From Virgibacillus proomii (lineage in GTDB: Bacteria > Bacillota > Bacilli > Bacillales > Amphibacillaceae), in the NCBI RefSeq assembly GCF_900162615.1, contig NZ_FUFN01000010.1, positions 2,200,519-2,264,518 of the forward strand: a DNA stretch of 64,000 nt, given 5' to 3'. Shown here one piece after another: positions 1 to 8,647 of the stretch. Within the stretch, counting starts at the first letter, position 1. Each line of letters opens with the position of its first letter. Both the position numbers and the translations under genes were made by a program. The notes under the pieces were generated by a model, which saw nothing but the letters and a program-made list of their open reading frames with translations, was not told the origin of the DNA and searched no databases.

Positions 1-61
1 CCATTTTTTAACAGTCTTACACTTATCACTTTTCTATATATAACTTTACCATAATTTTAGG

Positions 62-300
62 CAAGAACAAAAGCTCAGGCGCTTGTTTAGTGCATACAAA
101 TTGGATAGTTTCTAACTAGATCAGGAAGACATGCCTCTCAACAGGAGTATGCCGACGCCAGCGGCAAGCCCGCTTATAGTCGGCCTTCTTTTAGACTCAA
201 GCCGATGCTGACTTGTCTAGGAAAAAGAAGGGAGTTTGCTACAAACTGAGCGTTTAAGCTAGACGATGCTATTTTCAAAACGTTATCCACCATGAAGACT
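62..300 (+). repeat. family A dispersed repeat, copy A1
   Basis: Intergenic multi-hairpin repeat related to the copies near 8080, 9580, 14600, 39500 and 45000. Shared blocks include a short palindrome around GCCGACGCC..GGCGTC-like arms (about 150-190), a second stem closed by CTTC..GAAG (about 190-235), and a tail ending in a TTATCCACCATG-like motif. No ORF of note. This copy is uninterrupted, with no family B insertion. Confidence 0.7.
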
Positions 301-311
301 ATGATAATAAT

Positions 312-340
312 AAAACCTTTATCTTTTCGATAAAGGTTTT
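312..340 (-). terminator. rho-independent terminator of rpmG
   Basis: Perfect 12-bp stem (312-323 with 329-340) around a 5-nt loop, just downstream of the rpmG stop codon. The arms end in A and T runs, so it can also work on the plus strand. Confidence 0.85.
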
Positions 341-352
341 ATTAAGAAGATC

Positions 353-502
353 TTATTTTGTTTCTCGATGTAGAGTATGTTTTTTTAGTCGTGGACTATA
401 TTTCATAAGCTCAAGACGCTCAGGATTTGTACGTTTATTTTTAGTTGTAATATAATTACGGTCTCCTGTTTCAGTGCAAGCTAAAGTAATATTAACGCGC
501 AT
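353..502 (-). CDS. rpmG: 50S ribosomal protein L33, cysteine-poor form
   Basis: A 49-aa protein of the large ribosomal subunit. It begins MRVNITLACTETGDRNY and ends LKKHTLHRETK, which is diagnostic for bacterial L33. Its length equals the family norm. The start is supported by a GGAGGG ribosome-binding site upstream. Zinc-binding L33 proteins carry two CxxC pairs; here only Cys9 remains and the later positions are Thr, Ser and Leu, so this is a zinc-independent (C-minus) form. In B. subtilis an rpmG copy lies at the equivalent place beyond the pst/phoU region. C-minus paralogues are often expressed under zinc limitation, but no Zur box was recognised here. Confidence 0.93.
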   Translation of the reverse strand: MRVNITLACTETGDRNYITTKNKRTNPERLELMKYSPRLKKHTLHRETK

Positions 503-989
503 TTTCTTCCCTCCAAACTATATCAAATTCCTTTATCACGTAATAGCGAAATTTTCATTTCAGACTTAATCATAATATCAAATATTACCGAAAGTATCAA
601 GGCTTAACCTGGGATTATTTTTCAGCAAAAACTTAATCATTAGAATGGTTAATGAACGAATGCTACGCTTCAATTTTCAGTCTGAAATCATTATTATTTA
701 TTAATAAAACCTTGTTCTAAAGGAATTAACCTTCAGCTTCTCTCAAAATTACCTGAGCATTTTACAAATACAAATATATGAAATCATATACTCATGGTAT
801 ATCATCACTTTAGCTGGACAAGTAAATGCTATTTTTGATTTTTAGTACATTTTTTTATATAATTCAACATATGTGGCTACCCCTACTTAACTTTTTAATA
901 GTTTGTAAAAGTTACATTTACATCGACCTTTTCTGGATCCCCCTTGCCAAATCATGACTTCATGCAATCGATTCGATATAAAAATTAAT
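503..989. other. non-coding gap upstream of rpmG
   Basis: AT-rich stretch between two divergent genes. It holds the rpmG upstream region and no recognisable gene or copy of the dispersed repeats. Two TCAGACT/AGTCTGA-like segments (about 560 and 678) form a loose inverted pair of unknown meaning. Confidence 0.5.
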
Positions 990-990
990 G

Positions 991-1020
991 TTGTTTCGGC
1001 AAAAATAACAAAATTATAAT
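991..1020 (+). promoter_or_regulatory. candidate sigma-A promoter for the 1077 gene
   Basis: TTGTTT at 991-996 and TATAAT at 1015-1020 with an 18-nt spacer, about 55 bases before the ATG. A strong AAAGGAGGG ribosome-binding site follows at 1062-1070. Confidence 0.55.
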
Positions 1021-1076
1021 GGCTTTTCGATAGTATTTTATGATATAACTAGTATTGAGTAAAAGGAGGGAACCAG

Positions 1077-1292
1077 ATGTTATATGCAATTATTTCCATT
1101 ATTGTTGTGGGAATTGTTTTACTTGCAGTATCATTTTTTATGAGTGATCGAATTGAGCAAGTCGAGAGTCAATTAGAACAATTTTCCATTACAACGATGC
1201 AAGATACATATCAAATAAAAAAGAAGATTAAAATCTTAGAAGAAGAGTTGCTAACAGAAGATTTTACCGAAAATCGTATTGATAATAGATAA
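1077..1292 (+). CDS. small membrane-anchored coiled-coil protein, unknown function
   Basis: A 71-aa protein with one N-terminal membrane segment (about residues 3-22) followed by a charged helix (about 27-62) with heptad-like spacing, typical of a short coiled coil facing the cytoplasm or cell surface. The ATG has a strong AAAGGAGGG ribosome-binding site. The gene is 18 bases ahead of the MltG-like gene and both are probably one transcript that ends at the hairpin at 1874-1913. I do not recognise a named family. By position it may correspond to one of the small yqzC/yqzD-type genes near phoU in Bacillus, which is only a guess from gene order. Confidence 0.7.
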   Translation: MLYAIISIIVVGIVLLAVSFFMSDRIEQVESQLEQFSITTMQDTYQIKKKIKILEEELLTEDFTENRIDNR

Positions 1293-1310
1293 TGAAGGGA
1301 GGAGGAAAAC

Positions 1311-1877
1311 ATGAAACAACCCGTACGTGTTTTTGCTATTGGCTTATTAACTGCCGGTGTTATCATGCTAGGCGTTTATTTTTTTTCCAATGGAAATATT
1401 CAAACTGCAGATAACCTATCCAACGAAGAACTAGTGACACTAATTGAAGAAAAGGGTTATCACGTTTTATCAGACTCTGAGTATGTTGCTCTATCTGTTG
1501 ATGAACAAGGGGCCACAGATTCCCAGGATCCTCAGAAAGAAGAACAGCCAACGTCAAAAGCGAAAGCAGCAGAAAAAACGAACGATGAGCAAAATAGAGA
1601 CAAACAAAAAGAAGCTGACAACAACAAAGATCAAGAGGATAAAGAAAAAGATAAGGAACAAGAAGATAAAAATAAAACATACACATTAAAAATTAAATCA
1701 GGAATGCCTTCTTCGGATATAAGCGATCTATTAGAAGAAAATAACATTATTGATGATGCTAGTGAGTTTAATAAGTATTTAGAGAAACATAATTATAGTG
1801 AAAAAGTACAATTAGGTAAATTTAAAGTATCAAGTGATATGAGTTTATATGAAATAGCAGAAGCAATTACAAAATAA
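1311..1877 (+). CDS. membrane-anchored protein with MltG/YceG-like N-terminal domain only
   Basis: A 188-aa protein. It has a membrane anchor (about residues 7-25), a short SNEELVTLIEEKGYHVLS segment, a very charged linker rich in K, E, D and Q (about 65-125), and a C-terminal segment (about 126-188) with the pattern of the LysM-like subdomain that precedes the catalytic part of MltG transglycosylases (an SDISDLLEENNIIDD block followed by a short beta strand and helix). The catalytic MltG domain is absent, so an enzymatic role is not expected; wall or glycan binding is an inference. It has a GGGAGGAGG ribosome-binding site and sits directly behind the 71-aa gene. Confidence 0.75.
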   Translation: MKQPVRVFAIGLLTAGVIMLGVYFFSNGNIQTADNLSNEELVTLIEEKGYHVLSDSEYVALSVDEQGATDSQDPQKEEQPTSKAKAAEKTNDEQNRDKQKEADNNKDQEDKEKDKEQEDKNKTYTLKIKSGMPSSDISDLLEENNIIDDASEFNKYLEKHNYSEKVQLGKFKVSSDMSLYEIAEAITK

Positions 1878-1913
1878 GCTAAAAAGCAGCACTTTGTCTG
1901 CTTTTTAGCTTAT
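1874..1913. terminator. bidirectional terminator between the MltG-like gene and phoU
   Basis: Perfect 16-bp stem (1874-1889 with 1898-1913), 8-nt loop, with a T run on the plus side and an A run on the other. It separates two convergent genes and overlaps the stop codon of the plus-strand gene. Confidence 0.9.
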
Positions 1914-1915
1914 TT

Positions 1916-2572
1916 TTAATTTAAATTATAGTTTTCGCCTTTAATCAAATATAAAATGCTCTCACCAATATTCGTAATATGATCCCCAAAACGCTCTAGA
2001 TATCTAGAGCATAAAGAAATCTGCATAATATATTGGATCTTATCAGGATTTGTTGCAGTCTCTCCTAATAATTCACTAAGAATTAGCTTATTTTCTTTAT
2101 CAACGAAATCATCCATCTCAGCTAGCTGACTGGCTAATTTGCTATCCTCTTCCATAAAAGCTGTGATAGCTGTATGAAGCATATGGATTAATGCATCCTT
2201 CATTGTATGCAGTCGTTTAGGAATTAGCGCCTCCTCGCTTTCTCCTAAACGAATCGTTGAACGTGCAATATTTCTAGCATTGTCAGCCATTCTTTCTAAA
2301 TCCGCAACGATCTGTAAAGCAGTAATTAGCCGTCGTAAATCAGTAGCCACTGGATTTTGTTTTGCAATTAGCAATACGATTTTATCGTTTAGTTCTAATT
2401 CTTTTTTATCAATATCTTTATCGGCTTCAATCACTTGTTCAGCTAATTGAATATCTTGATTAAATAGTGATTCCACAGCATTTTTTAAAGCTTTTTCTGC
2501 CAAGTTAGCTACTTCAACAATTGCATTGTCAATTGCTTTAAGTTCTTGATCAAATTGCCCTCTTGTCTGCAT
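1916..2572 (-). CDS. phoU: phosphate signalling/transport regulator PhoU
   Basis: A 218-aa cytosolic helical protein with the two tandem PhoU three-helix repeats. The metal-binding signatures are visible: an ADLERMADNARNIAR block near residue 90 and RYLERFGDH near residues 190-198. PhoU links the Pst phosphate transporter to the PhoR kinase and restrains phosphate uptake. It normally follows pstSCAB; here no pst gene is adjacent and the upstream side holds only repeats D1/B1, so phoU is an orphan. The ATG is preceded by a GGAGGG-like ribosome-binding site. An NptA-type transporter with its own PhoU-like domain lies at 10971-12596. Confidence 0.93.
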   Translation of the reverse strand: MQTRGQFDQELKAIDNAIVEVANLAEKALKNAVESLFNQDIQLAEQVIEADKDIDKKELELNDKIVLLIAKQNPVATDLRRLITALQIVADLERMADNARNIARSTIRLGESEEALIPKRLHTMKDALIHMLHTAITAFMEEDSKLASQLAEMDDFVDKENKLILSELLGETATNPDKIQYIMQISLCSRYLERFGDHITNIGESILYLIKGENYNLN

Positions 2573-2663
2573 ATTGCACCCTCCTAATCTGCCAACATAC
2601 CATTATTCTAGCAGAACACTATGTACGAATTATTGAGATTATGTAAAATCTTTGTAAATTATT

Positions 2664-2910
2664 TTAGAAAAACTTGGATTGTCGCCAAATCTTTATGGCA
2701 AAAGCTTAGTTTTTCTTATACGATAAAGTGAAACTTCATTCCGTGGAATGCTTTTTACACGGAATGTTAGTTGAACTAACCGGGCATTTAGGTGCCGTTT
2801 TCTCCAACTTAGACCCTTTGTATCAATTCAGGACTTGAAGTGGGAAACTTACGGTACCTTACATGCGGGATAAAAGTTGTAACTTTCCTATAGTGTAAAA
2901 GAATAAAAGC
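2664..2910 (+). repeat. family D repeat D1, interrupted by B1
   Basis: The left half (2664-2722) carries a stem of the AACTTGG..CCAA type inside AGAAAAAC..GTTTTTCT arms. The right half (2875-2900) is the TATAC..GTATA-like hairpin end. The two halves are contiguous in D2 (14396) and D4 (42770) but are separated here by family B copy B1. Confidence 0.7.
2728..2869 (+). repeat. family B structured repeat B1 (short form)
   Basis: A 142-bp element flanked on both sides by ATAAA (2723-2727 and 2870-2874). The first hairpin is CATTCCGTG/CACGGAATG (2737-2745 with 2758-2766). The second is a long stem that opens with GGTGCCGT and closes with ACGGTACC near 2790-2860. It has no coding capacity. It splits repeat D1, which suggests insertion into it. 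Confidence 0.8.
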
Positions 2911-2934
2911 ACAAGCAAATAATTGCCTGCGCTT
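2907..2934 (-). terminator. terminator of pbpA
   Basis: A 12-bp stem (2907-2918 with 2923-2934) that on the minus strand pairs completely if two G-U pairs are allowed, followed by a T-rich run, directly after the pbpA stop codon. Confidence 0.75.
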
Positions 2935-2941
2935 CTACTCG

Positions 2942-5002
2942 TTAATCTTTTTTCTTTTCTTCACTGCGCTCTTTTTTCAAATCAAAATACGTATCCATAA
3001 TTCTGGAACCAATCTTATGGTTAATACCGCTTCCTCTACTAGGTGATGTGTTAGGAACCATGATCGCAAACGCTACTTCAGGGTCATCATAAGGTGCATA
3101 GCCGATTAAGGACAAGTTCTCCGTGTCAGCAATTTGTTTACCATCTTTATAAATTTCATTTTGCGCTGTACCTGTTTTTCCTGCGGGCTTATAATTCTTA
3201 CCTTTCCAGTGCGGATATGCAGTACCTCCTGGAGCCTGAAAAACTTGCTTAAAACCTTCCTGTACACGCTTGATATAAGCTGGCTTCATTTCAATTTGAT
3301 TTAATACATCGGTATTTTCACTTCGATATATCTTTCCTAATTGCTTATCAGAACGCCCAGGTTCACGAACTTCCTTTAAGAAACGTGGACGCACGCGATA
3401 ACCATCATTCGCAATGGTGGAAACATATTGCGCTAATTGCATCGTTGTATACGTGTCATATTGACCGATAGCTTGGTCCATTAAAAGACCTGCTCTAGGA
3501 AGGGAAGGACCTTGATAACCAACACTTTCATATGGGAAATCGATACCGGTTTTTACTCCTAATCCGAGTTGTTGGAAATAATTTCGCATTTCCTGCCAAG
3601 CAGCTGGATTAAAGCTTGCTTTTCCACCACTTGGAAATGGATAACGATTTTCTCCCCCCATTTTCAGTGCAATGTAAAACATATACACATTAGAGGACCG
3701 TTTCAATGCAGCCACATCATTCACTGCACCAATACTGCCACTGTATGATTTTTTTAACGGCGTACCTTTTATCTTGATTGGCTGGTCAACAAAGACTGTT
3801 CCTGGTGAGATTACTCCCGACTGAAGACCCGCTAACACGGTTGCTCCCTTTACTATCGATCCAGGACGATTCCCATCAGAAATAGCCTTAATCGCAGCAT
3901 CTTTATACTTATTACCGTCTCTTGTTTGACCACTAACAGCCAAAAGTTCCCCAGTTTTAGGATTCATGACAACTGCAATTGCGTCTTTTAAATATGGATT
4001 CATTGGTACCGCTGCTTTTAACTCTTCGCGGATAATTTTATCTACTTCCTTCTGAAACTCCATATCGATCGTTAAAACAAGATCTTTTCCTCGGCTACCT
4101 TCAACTACTGTTTTAGTACCGACAATTTCTCCGGACTTTGTTGTCGTATATTGTATTTGCTCTTTACGACCACGGAGGATATCTTCATAATATTCCTCCA
4201 GTCCACTTTTCCCTACTCGATCATTACGGCTATAGCCTCTTGTTAGAAAATATTCCTCTTTATCAGCCGGAATACCTTGTTCTTGAGAAGTGATCGATCC
4301 AAACAAACTTCTAATTGAATCTTTAAAAGGATAATCTCTATTCCAATCGGTTGTAGCGTTTATTCCCGGAAGCTCAGCTAAATGCTCAGAAACTTTAGCA
4401 TATTCTTCCGCAGTTACATCTTTATTTTTAACAATCTGCGGTGTTAAAGAGTATGCTTTGTCCAACTCTTTTTTTATCGCAATAACTTCTAACTGTTGTT
4501 TGGAAAAATGAGCTACTTCATCTTTCGTAATCCGATTTAAAATTGTTTTATATTGTTTCGCATTATCTAGCTCAGCTGCTTCTTTCTTTGATAACCGACT
4601 ATCTGCTTCTTTTTTATTTTTCAAATACCAGTATTCCTTTTTATCACGTTCAGTAATCGTGTCTAAATATTCTTTACTATCCATTGAGATAAATTTAGCA
4701 AGCTTCTCCGCCAATTCTAAACGATCTTCCGCTTGTGTTCCTTTTGGCGGTGTATACGTAATAGAATATAATGGCTTATTATCGACAACAACTTGATGAT
4801 TGCTGTCGTAAATTTTACCTCTAGGCACAGGAACCTTTGTCGTATCTTTCACTGTCCGATTAATTTCTTCTTGATATTCTTCACCATTTAATATTTGCAC
4901 GATACCTAGTTGCAAAATTAGTACAGCAAACATTAGAAAAATGAAAAAAAACAATATATTAACACGGAAGGGAAGCTGTTCCTTTTTCTTTTTTTTCTTC
5001 AT
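2942..5002 (-). CDS. pbpA: class B penicillin-binding protein 2 (PbpA/PBP2a type)
   Basis: A 686-aa membrane-anchored transpeptidase that cross-links peptidoglycan. It has a lysine-rich cytoplasmic start, one membrane helix (about 13-35), a dimerisation domain that begins with the PVPRGKIYD block near residue 58, and a C-terminal transpeptidase domain. All three active-site motifs are present: SIVK (near residue 382), SSN (near 437) and KTGT (near 611). The size fits the PBP2A/PbpH group, which directs rod-shaped wall synthesis. Next to a YqgE-like MFS gene and sodA it matches the B. subtilis yqgE-pbpA order. Transcription ends at the hairpin 2907-2934. Confidence 0.93.
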   Translation of the reverse strand: MKKKKKKEQLPFRVNILFFFIFLMFAVLILQLGIVQILNGEEYQEEINRTVKDTTKVPVPRGKIYDSNHQVVVDNKPLYSITYTPPKGTQAEDRLELAEKLAKFISMDSKEYLDTITERDKKEYWYLKNKKEADSRLSKKEAAELDNAKQYKTILNRITKDEVAHFSKQQLEVIAIKKELDKAYSLTPQIVKNKDVTAEEYAKVSEHLAELPGINATTDWNRDYPFKDSIRSLFGSITSQEQGIPADKEEYFLTRGYSRNDRVGKSGLEEYYEDILRGRKEQIQYTTTKSGEIVGTKTVVEGSRGKDLVLTIDMEFQKEVDKIIREELKAAVPMNPYLKDAIAVVMNPKTGELLAVSGQTRDGNKYKDAAIKAISDGNRPGSIVKGATVLAGLQSGVISPGTVFVDQPIKIKGTPLKKSYSGSIGAVNDVAALKRSSNVYMFYIALKMGGENRYPFPSGGKASFNPAAWQEMRNYFQQLGLGVKTGIDFPYESVGYQGPSLPRAGLLMDQAIGQYDTYTTMQLAQYVSTIANDGYRVRPRFLKEVREPGRSDKQLGKIYRSENTDVLNQIEMKPAYIKRVQEGFKQVFQAPGGTAYPHWKGKNYKPAGKTGTAQNEIYKDGKQIADTENLSLIGYAPYDDPEVAFAIMVPNTSPSRGSGINHKIGSRIMDTYFDLKKERSEEKKKD

Positions 5003-5044
5003 ATTCTCTCCCCCAAATAATGTTACAGTTTTACCATGCTTTAT

Positions 5045-5202
5045 TTACCCCACACCTAAGAACCGTATGAATCGATTACATACAGTCCATCTTTACCGAA
5101 GTAACGGTAACCTAAATACCCGATTCGTTTAAAGGCCTTTAGGTCATACCCTTATGGTACTCCTATTCCGTAGAAAGAAGAGCTACAGAATGAAGTTTCA
5201 CC
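5045..5202 (-). repeat. family B repeat B2, degenerate
   Basis: Minus-strand copy. The GTGAAACTTCATTC left end is clear near 5185-5202 with a TTATT flank, and the CCTAAAGGCC..TTTAGG hairpin is present near 5100-5140. The right-hand long stem is eroded. Confidence 0.6.
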
Positions 5203-5245
5203 TTATTATATCATTTCTAGCAACGCAATTCATCTATTTTTTTAT

Positions 5246-5395
5246 CCCGCATGTAAGGTACCGTAAGACTCCCACTTCAAAATCTTGAGTTGATACAAAG
5301 GGTCAAAGTGGGAGAAAACGGTACCTAAATGCCCGATTCGTTCTACTAACATTCAGTAGGAGATGGAAGAAAACTCCTACTGAATGAAGTTTCAC
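5246..5395 (-). repeat. family B structured repeat B3 (short form)
   Basis: A 150-bp minus-strand copy flanked by TTTAT (5241-5245) and TTTAT (5396-5400), the complement of ATAAA. The first hairpin is CATTCAGTAGGAG paired with CTCCTACTGAATG, different from B1 but still perfectly paired. The long stem uses GGTACCGT/ACGGTACC instead of the usual GGTGCCGT/ACGGCACC, again a paired change. Confidence 0.85.
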
Positions 5396-5454
5396 TTTAT
5401 ATCGCCGAATTCAAAGTTTGAAGTGTTCTATTATCTTTTTTTATACAATTACTT

Positions 5455-6723
5455 CTATCTGTTTTTATCATCTGTTAACTGTTCCTTAATTAAAACCTGT
5501 TTATCTGTTTCACTTTCCAAATATATATTTTTCACAAAGAAATAAATAATGACATGCCCTGCACCAAAAATTGCTAACAAATAAGGAATGATTACTTCTG
5601 CTGAAGTAAACGAAAGTGTAATTAAGAATATTGAAATGGAAATGATCCTGCCGATATTTACAAATAGTTCTCTTACTACAATATATTCTACTCGATATTC
5701 TTTAGCTCTCCATGCTTTTCCAATTACATCATATGTTAATGAAACATATGGGATTGTCAAAATAGGATAAGCGATACCAATGCAAATGGCATAAATAAGT
5801 AACTGCATATAGCTAATGTTAAAAATAATGATTGCAATCGAAAAATAGAGAACTAAACCGCCAAGTAAAATTGCCTTTTTTCTTAAAGAAGGCTTAATCA
5901 TTCTCGTGCCAACAAAATAAGAAATAAGCGACAGTCCGGAAAATACCAAATTAAACATTCCTAGTGCAAATTCACTTTGGGTAATTAAAAACACCCAAAT
6001 AGAGATTATAAATGCAAATATTCCTTCTCGTAATCCTTGAAAAATATGAGCGTTCTGAATCCGTTTCCAGTTCTTATTATGGAATCGTTCTGCAAACACT
6101 CTGCGAAAATGAAAGCTTCCCTCTGCCTTGCGCTGATTTAAAAAGAAGCTAATAATTACTGCACAAATAAACATCAGGAATGAAACAGTAAAAATAACAG
6201 AATAACCAATATTAGCCTTCATTTTTGAAATAATCATCCCAGCGAGTAAAGGGCCGACCATACCACTAAATGATTGCAATATTCCTAAAAAACCATTAAA
6301 AAAATCACGTGTGTCTGGTTCTGTAATTTCAAAGGTCAACACATTAAATGCAAGCCAATAAAATCCATAACCAACCCCTAAAAGACCACCAAGCATGAAA
6401 TTAAAATAAGCAGCTTTTTCACCTATTACAAGCACACTTAAAAAAAAGAGCGATAAAAAAAATACTCCCAATCGCAACACAATGATTCGATCAACTTTTT
6501 TCGCTAATATTCCAGCTATAATAAAAGTAATTGGTAAAAAGGTGTAGATTGCTAAGTTATAGACTGCAATTGTAACAAAATCTCCTGATTGCTTCCAAAG
6601 ATAAATGTTGACAAACGTGTTGGATAGAAATAGTCCCAGTGAGTATAGACCTCCAATAAGAAGTAATAAAATAAGATCTTTATTTACATTCATATGGCGG
6701 TTAATAGCATGGATTTTCTGCAT
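5455..6723 (-). CDS. MFS transporter, YqgE-like
   Basis: A 422-aa hydrophobic protein with about 12 membrane helices in two six-helix halves and a basic loop between helices 2 and 3 (AKKVDRIIVLRLG), typical of the major facilitator superfamily. The substrate cannot be read from sequence. Its position between sodA and pbpA matches B. subtilis yqgE, so orthology is likely from gene order. The ATG follows AAGGGGT at a normal distance. A sugar-type RpiR regulator lies directly upstream, but the 336-bp gap argues for separate transcripts. Confidence 0.8.
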   Translation of the reverse strand: MQKIHAINRHMNVNKDLILLLLIGGLYSLGLFLSNTFVNIYLWKQSGDFVTIAVYNLAIYTFLPITFIIAGILAKKVDRIIVLRLGVFFLSLFFLSVLVIGEKAAYFNFMLGGLLGVGYGFYWLAFNVLTFEITEPDTRDFFNGFLGILQSFSGMVGPLLAGMIISKMKANIGYSVIFTVSFLMFICAVIISFFLNQRKAEGSFHFRRVFAERFHNKNWKRIQNAHIFQGLREGIFAFIISIWVFLITQSEFALGMFNLVFSGLSLISYFVGTRMIKPSLRKKAILLGGLVLYFSIAIIIFNISYMQLLIYAICIGIAYPILTIPYVSLTYDVIGKAWRAKEYRVEYIVVRELFVNIGRIISISIFLITLSFTSAEVIIPYLLAIFGAGHVIIYFFVKNIYLESETDKQVLIKEQLTDDKNR

Positions 6724-7059
6724 ATCGGATACCCCTTTTTCAAGTCAATATTAGTTTGAACAAAGTACGAACCAGATATACAACCATACAATAGAATTGA
6801 TTAATTTTTATATAGGTAGCAAGTTAAATTAGTGATACTTCAATTATTTTTTCATTTAGATTATTAGATTTGCACTAGTTAGCAACATATTACCGTTTCA
6901 TTAGGAATGCATAATTATCTGTGAACTACTACCACTAGAGGAAAGAAATATCACGGTTTTTCTCCTCGTAATTCTACTGTCAAGTTTTCATACGTATAAT
7001 CCTTTCCTCTTCCAAAATTAACCATATATACACCTTTACGTAACATTTATTTCTTTTAA
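6724..7059. other. non-coding gap
   Basis: AT-rich, between the MFS gene and the RpiR-type regulator. I see no gene, no clear terminator and no copy of repeat families A-D. Confidence 0.5.
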
Positions 7060-7938
7060 TCAGTTACGATTAGAGCGTTTACCTTTTTTAGATAAAAACT
7101 CGACCGCTTCTCTAGTTGCATTCAAATGCTCAACTGTATCATCATATTGTAATGATGCTACTGACATAAACAGAATATCGATTACGTGAAGTTGGGCGAT
7201 ACGAGATGAAGTTGCGCCACTTCGAAAGGTAGGCTCTCTAGTTGCAGAAGTGTATAATTTTAAATCTGCTTCTTCTGTCACTAAAGATTTCCCATATTTA
7301 GTCAGACTAATCGTGGTAGCATTATTTTTTTTCGCTAATTGAAGAATCTTAGCGACTTCTACAGTTTCTCCGGAAAAAGAAATTCCTAAAACTACATCTT
7401 TCTTTGTTGTATTGGCAACTTGTGTTGCTGCCATATGTAAATCCGTAAACGCATATGCATTTTTATTAATCCGCAAAAATTTTTGCTGTGCATCCTGTGC
7501 AATTATACTGGAAGCGCCGACCCCAATAAAGTGAAGACTTTTTGCATTCTTCACTTTTTCTACTACTTTTTGCAACTGTTCAACATTTAATAATTCAGCA
7601 GTTTCCCGAATTGTTTGAACGCTATTATTTGTCATCTTCTTAATAACAGAAAGTAAAGGTTCATTAGGCTCTATATCTCTCAATCCAACCTCTTCTGTTT
7701 TATGGAGGTCTCCAGCTATTCTTAACTTTAAATCTTGAAATCCCTTTAAGTTTAATGATTTACAAAGTCTAATAACAGCAGCTCCGCTGGTTGAACTTCT
7801 ATTCCCTAACTCAACAGCTGTCAAGGTCAACGCTTCCTCTGGATTATTTATAATATAGGAAGCAATTTTTCTTTCAGAAGGTGGAAGCGAAGAAAGCATC
7901 TCTGTAAGAATTACTATACCGCCACTTGTCGCCATCAT
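7060..7938 (-). CDS. MurR/RpiR family transcriptional regulator
   Basis: A 292-aa regulator. The N-terminal RpiR-type winged helix (about 1-78) contains the signature SSTSGAAVIRLCKSLNLKGF. A C-terminal SIS phosphosugar-binding domain (about 125-260) contains the HFIGVGASSIIAQDAQQKF block and a GISFSGET loop. Such proteins repress or activate sugar-phosphate or amino-sugar genes in response to a phosphosugar ligand. No amino-sugar operon is adjacent, so the target is unknown; the neighbouring MFS transporter is a possible one. Two adjacent ATG codons open the frame. Confidence 0.85.
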   Translation of the reverse strand: MMATSGGIVILTEMLSSLPPSERKIASYIINNPEEALTLTAVELGNRSSTSGAAVIRLCKSLNLKGFQDLKLRIAGDLHKTEEVGLRDIEPNEPLLSVIKKMTNNSVQTIRETAELLNVEQLQKVVEKVKNAKSLHFIGVGASSIIAQDAQQKFLRINKNAYAFTDLHMAATQVANTTKKDVVLGISFSGETVEVAKILQLAKKNNATTISLTKYGKSLVTEEADLKLYTSATREPTFRSGATSSRIAQLHVIDILFMSVASLQYDDTVEHLNATREAVEFLSKKGKRSNRN

Positions 7939-8077
7939 ATCAACTCATTTCTAATTAATTACTGTCATTATTCTATTATATGAATAATAAAAAATTACAT
8001 CAATCTATCTTGCTTAAAAGTACCAGGTATAAATTAAAATTTTATCTGTGCTTTTTCTTCCTTCTGATAAGAGGTAG

Positions 8078-8320
8078 AACAAAAAACAGGCGATCAGTTA
8101 GCAACGACAAACTGGAAAAATTTTGATGAGATAAGAAGACATGCCTTTAAAATAGGGATGCCGACGCCTGAGCGGCAGCCGCTTTTAGTTGCCCTTTCTT
8201 TAGATTCGAGTCAATGTTGACTTATCATAGAAAGAAGAATGTGGCTTTTTCTAGGAGCACTATCGCGTAAACTAGACAAACCTACTTTCAAAATAAATAG
8301 CCACTGGATAAAAGCGGATA
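8078..8320 (+). repeat. family A repeat A2, uninterrupted
   Basis: Matches A1 over most of its length, with the GCCGACGCC palindrome near 8160 and the ATTCGAG..TTGACTTATC block near 8205-8240. At 8128-8142 it has a single GAGATAAG where copies A3 and A6 contain a complete family B element, so it is a candidate empty site. Confidence 0.72.
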
Positions 8321-8344
8321 CCGTTTCCTAGACACGTACAGAGG

Positions 8345-8570
8345 GTTAAATTGCAGACCTTAAAAATCGCGATGTATCGCTTTCAGGACATCCTTGTCCT
8401 TGACAAAGAAAATCCCTTTTTCTTCGTGCGATGTATCGCTCTCGAAGCGTTCCTTGTCCGTCGACCTGAACGCGGAAATTTTAGGTATCCCCACTTAAAC
8501 TTTTTCGTAATTTCTATCATACCTAATGGGAGTTTTATGGAGCTTAGAAGCGTGATATAGGGTTTTATTA
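8345..8570 (+). repeat. family B relic with two tandem cassette units
   Basis: Contains two copies of the about 40-nt unit with a GCGATGTATCGC palindrome (8366 and 8437) ending in CCTTGTCC, then a TTTAGGTATCC block. The family B ends are lost. A plus-strand frame here is not a gene. Confidence 0.55.
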
Positions 8571-8601
8571 ATCCTATTGAATCTTGATTTTAACGAAACA
8601 C

Positions 8602-8628
8602 AAAAAGCCACCTTATCGGTGACTTTTT
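8602..8628 (-). terminator. terminator of sodA
   Basis: An 11-bp stem with one mismatch (8602-8612 with 8618-8628) and a T run on the minus strand, 20 bases after the sodA stop codon. Confidence 0.8.
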
Positions 8629-8647
8629 ATTTCTTTTATAACGTCTT

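Noticed and set aside
1363..1686. Antisense frame of 107 aa over the MltG-like gene
   Set aside because: It mirrors the low-complexity charged linker of the real gene and has no ribosome-binding site.
2728..2869. Family B as a group II intron
   Set aside because: No domain V-like hairpin, no reverse transcriptase and far too short.
4941..5132. Plus-strand frame across the pbpA start and repeat B2
   Set aside because: Composed of poly-lysine codons read in antisense plus repeat sequence.
8351..8560. 69-aa plus-strand frame
   Set aside because: Lies entirely in a family B relic with tandem units; no ribosome-binding site.
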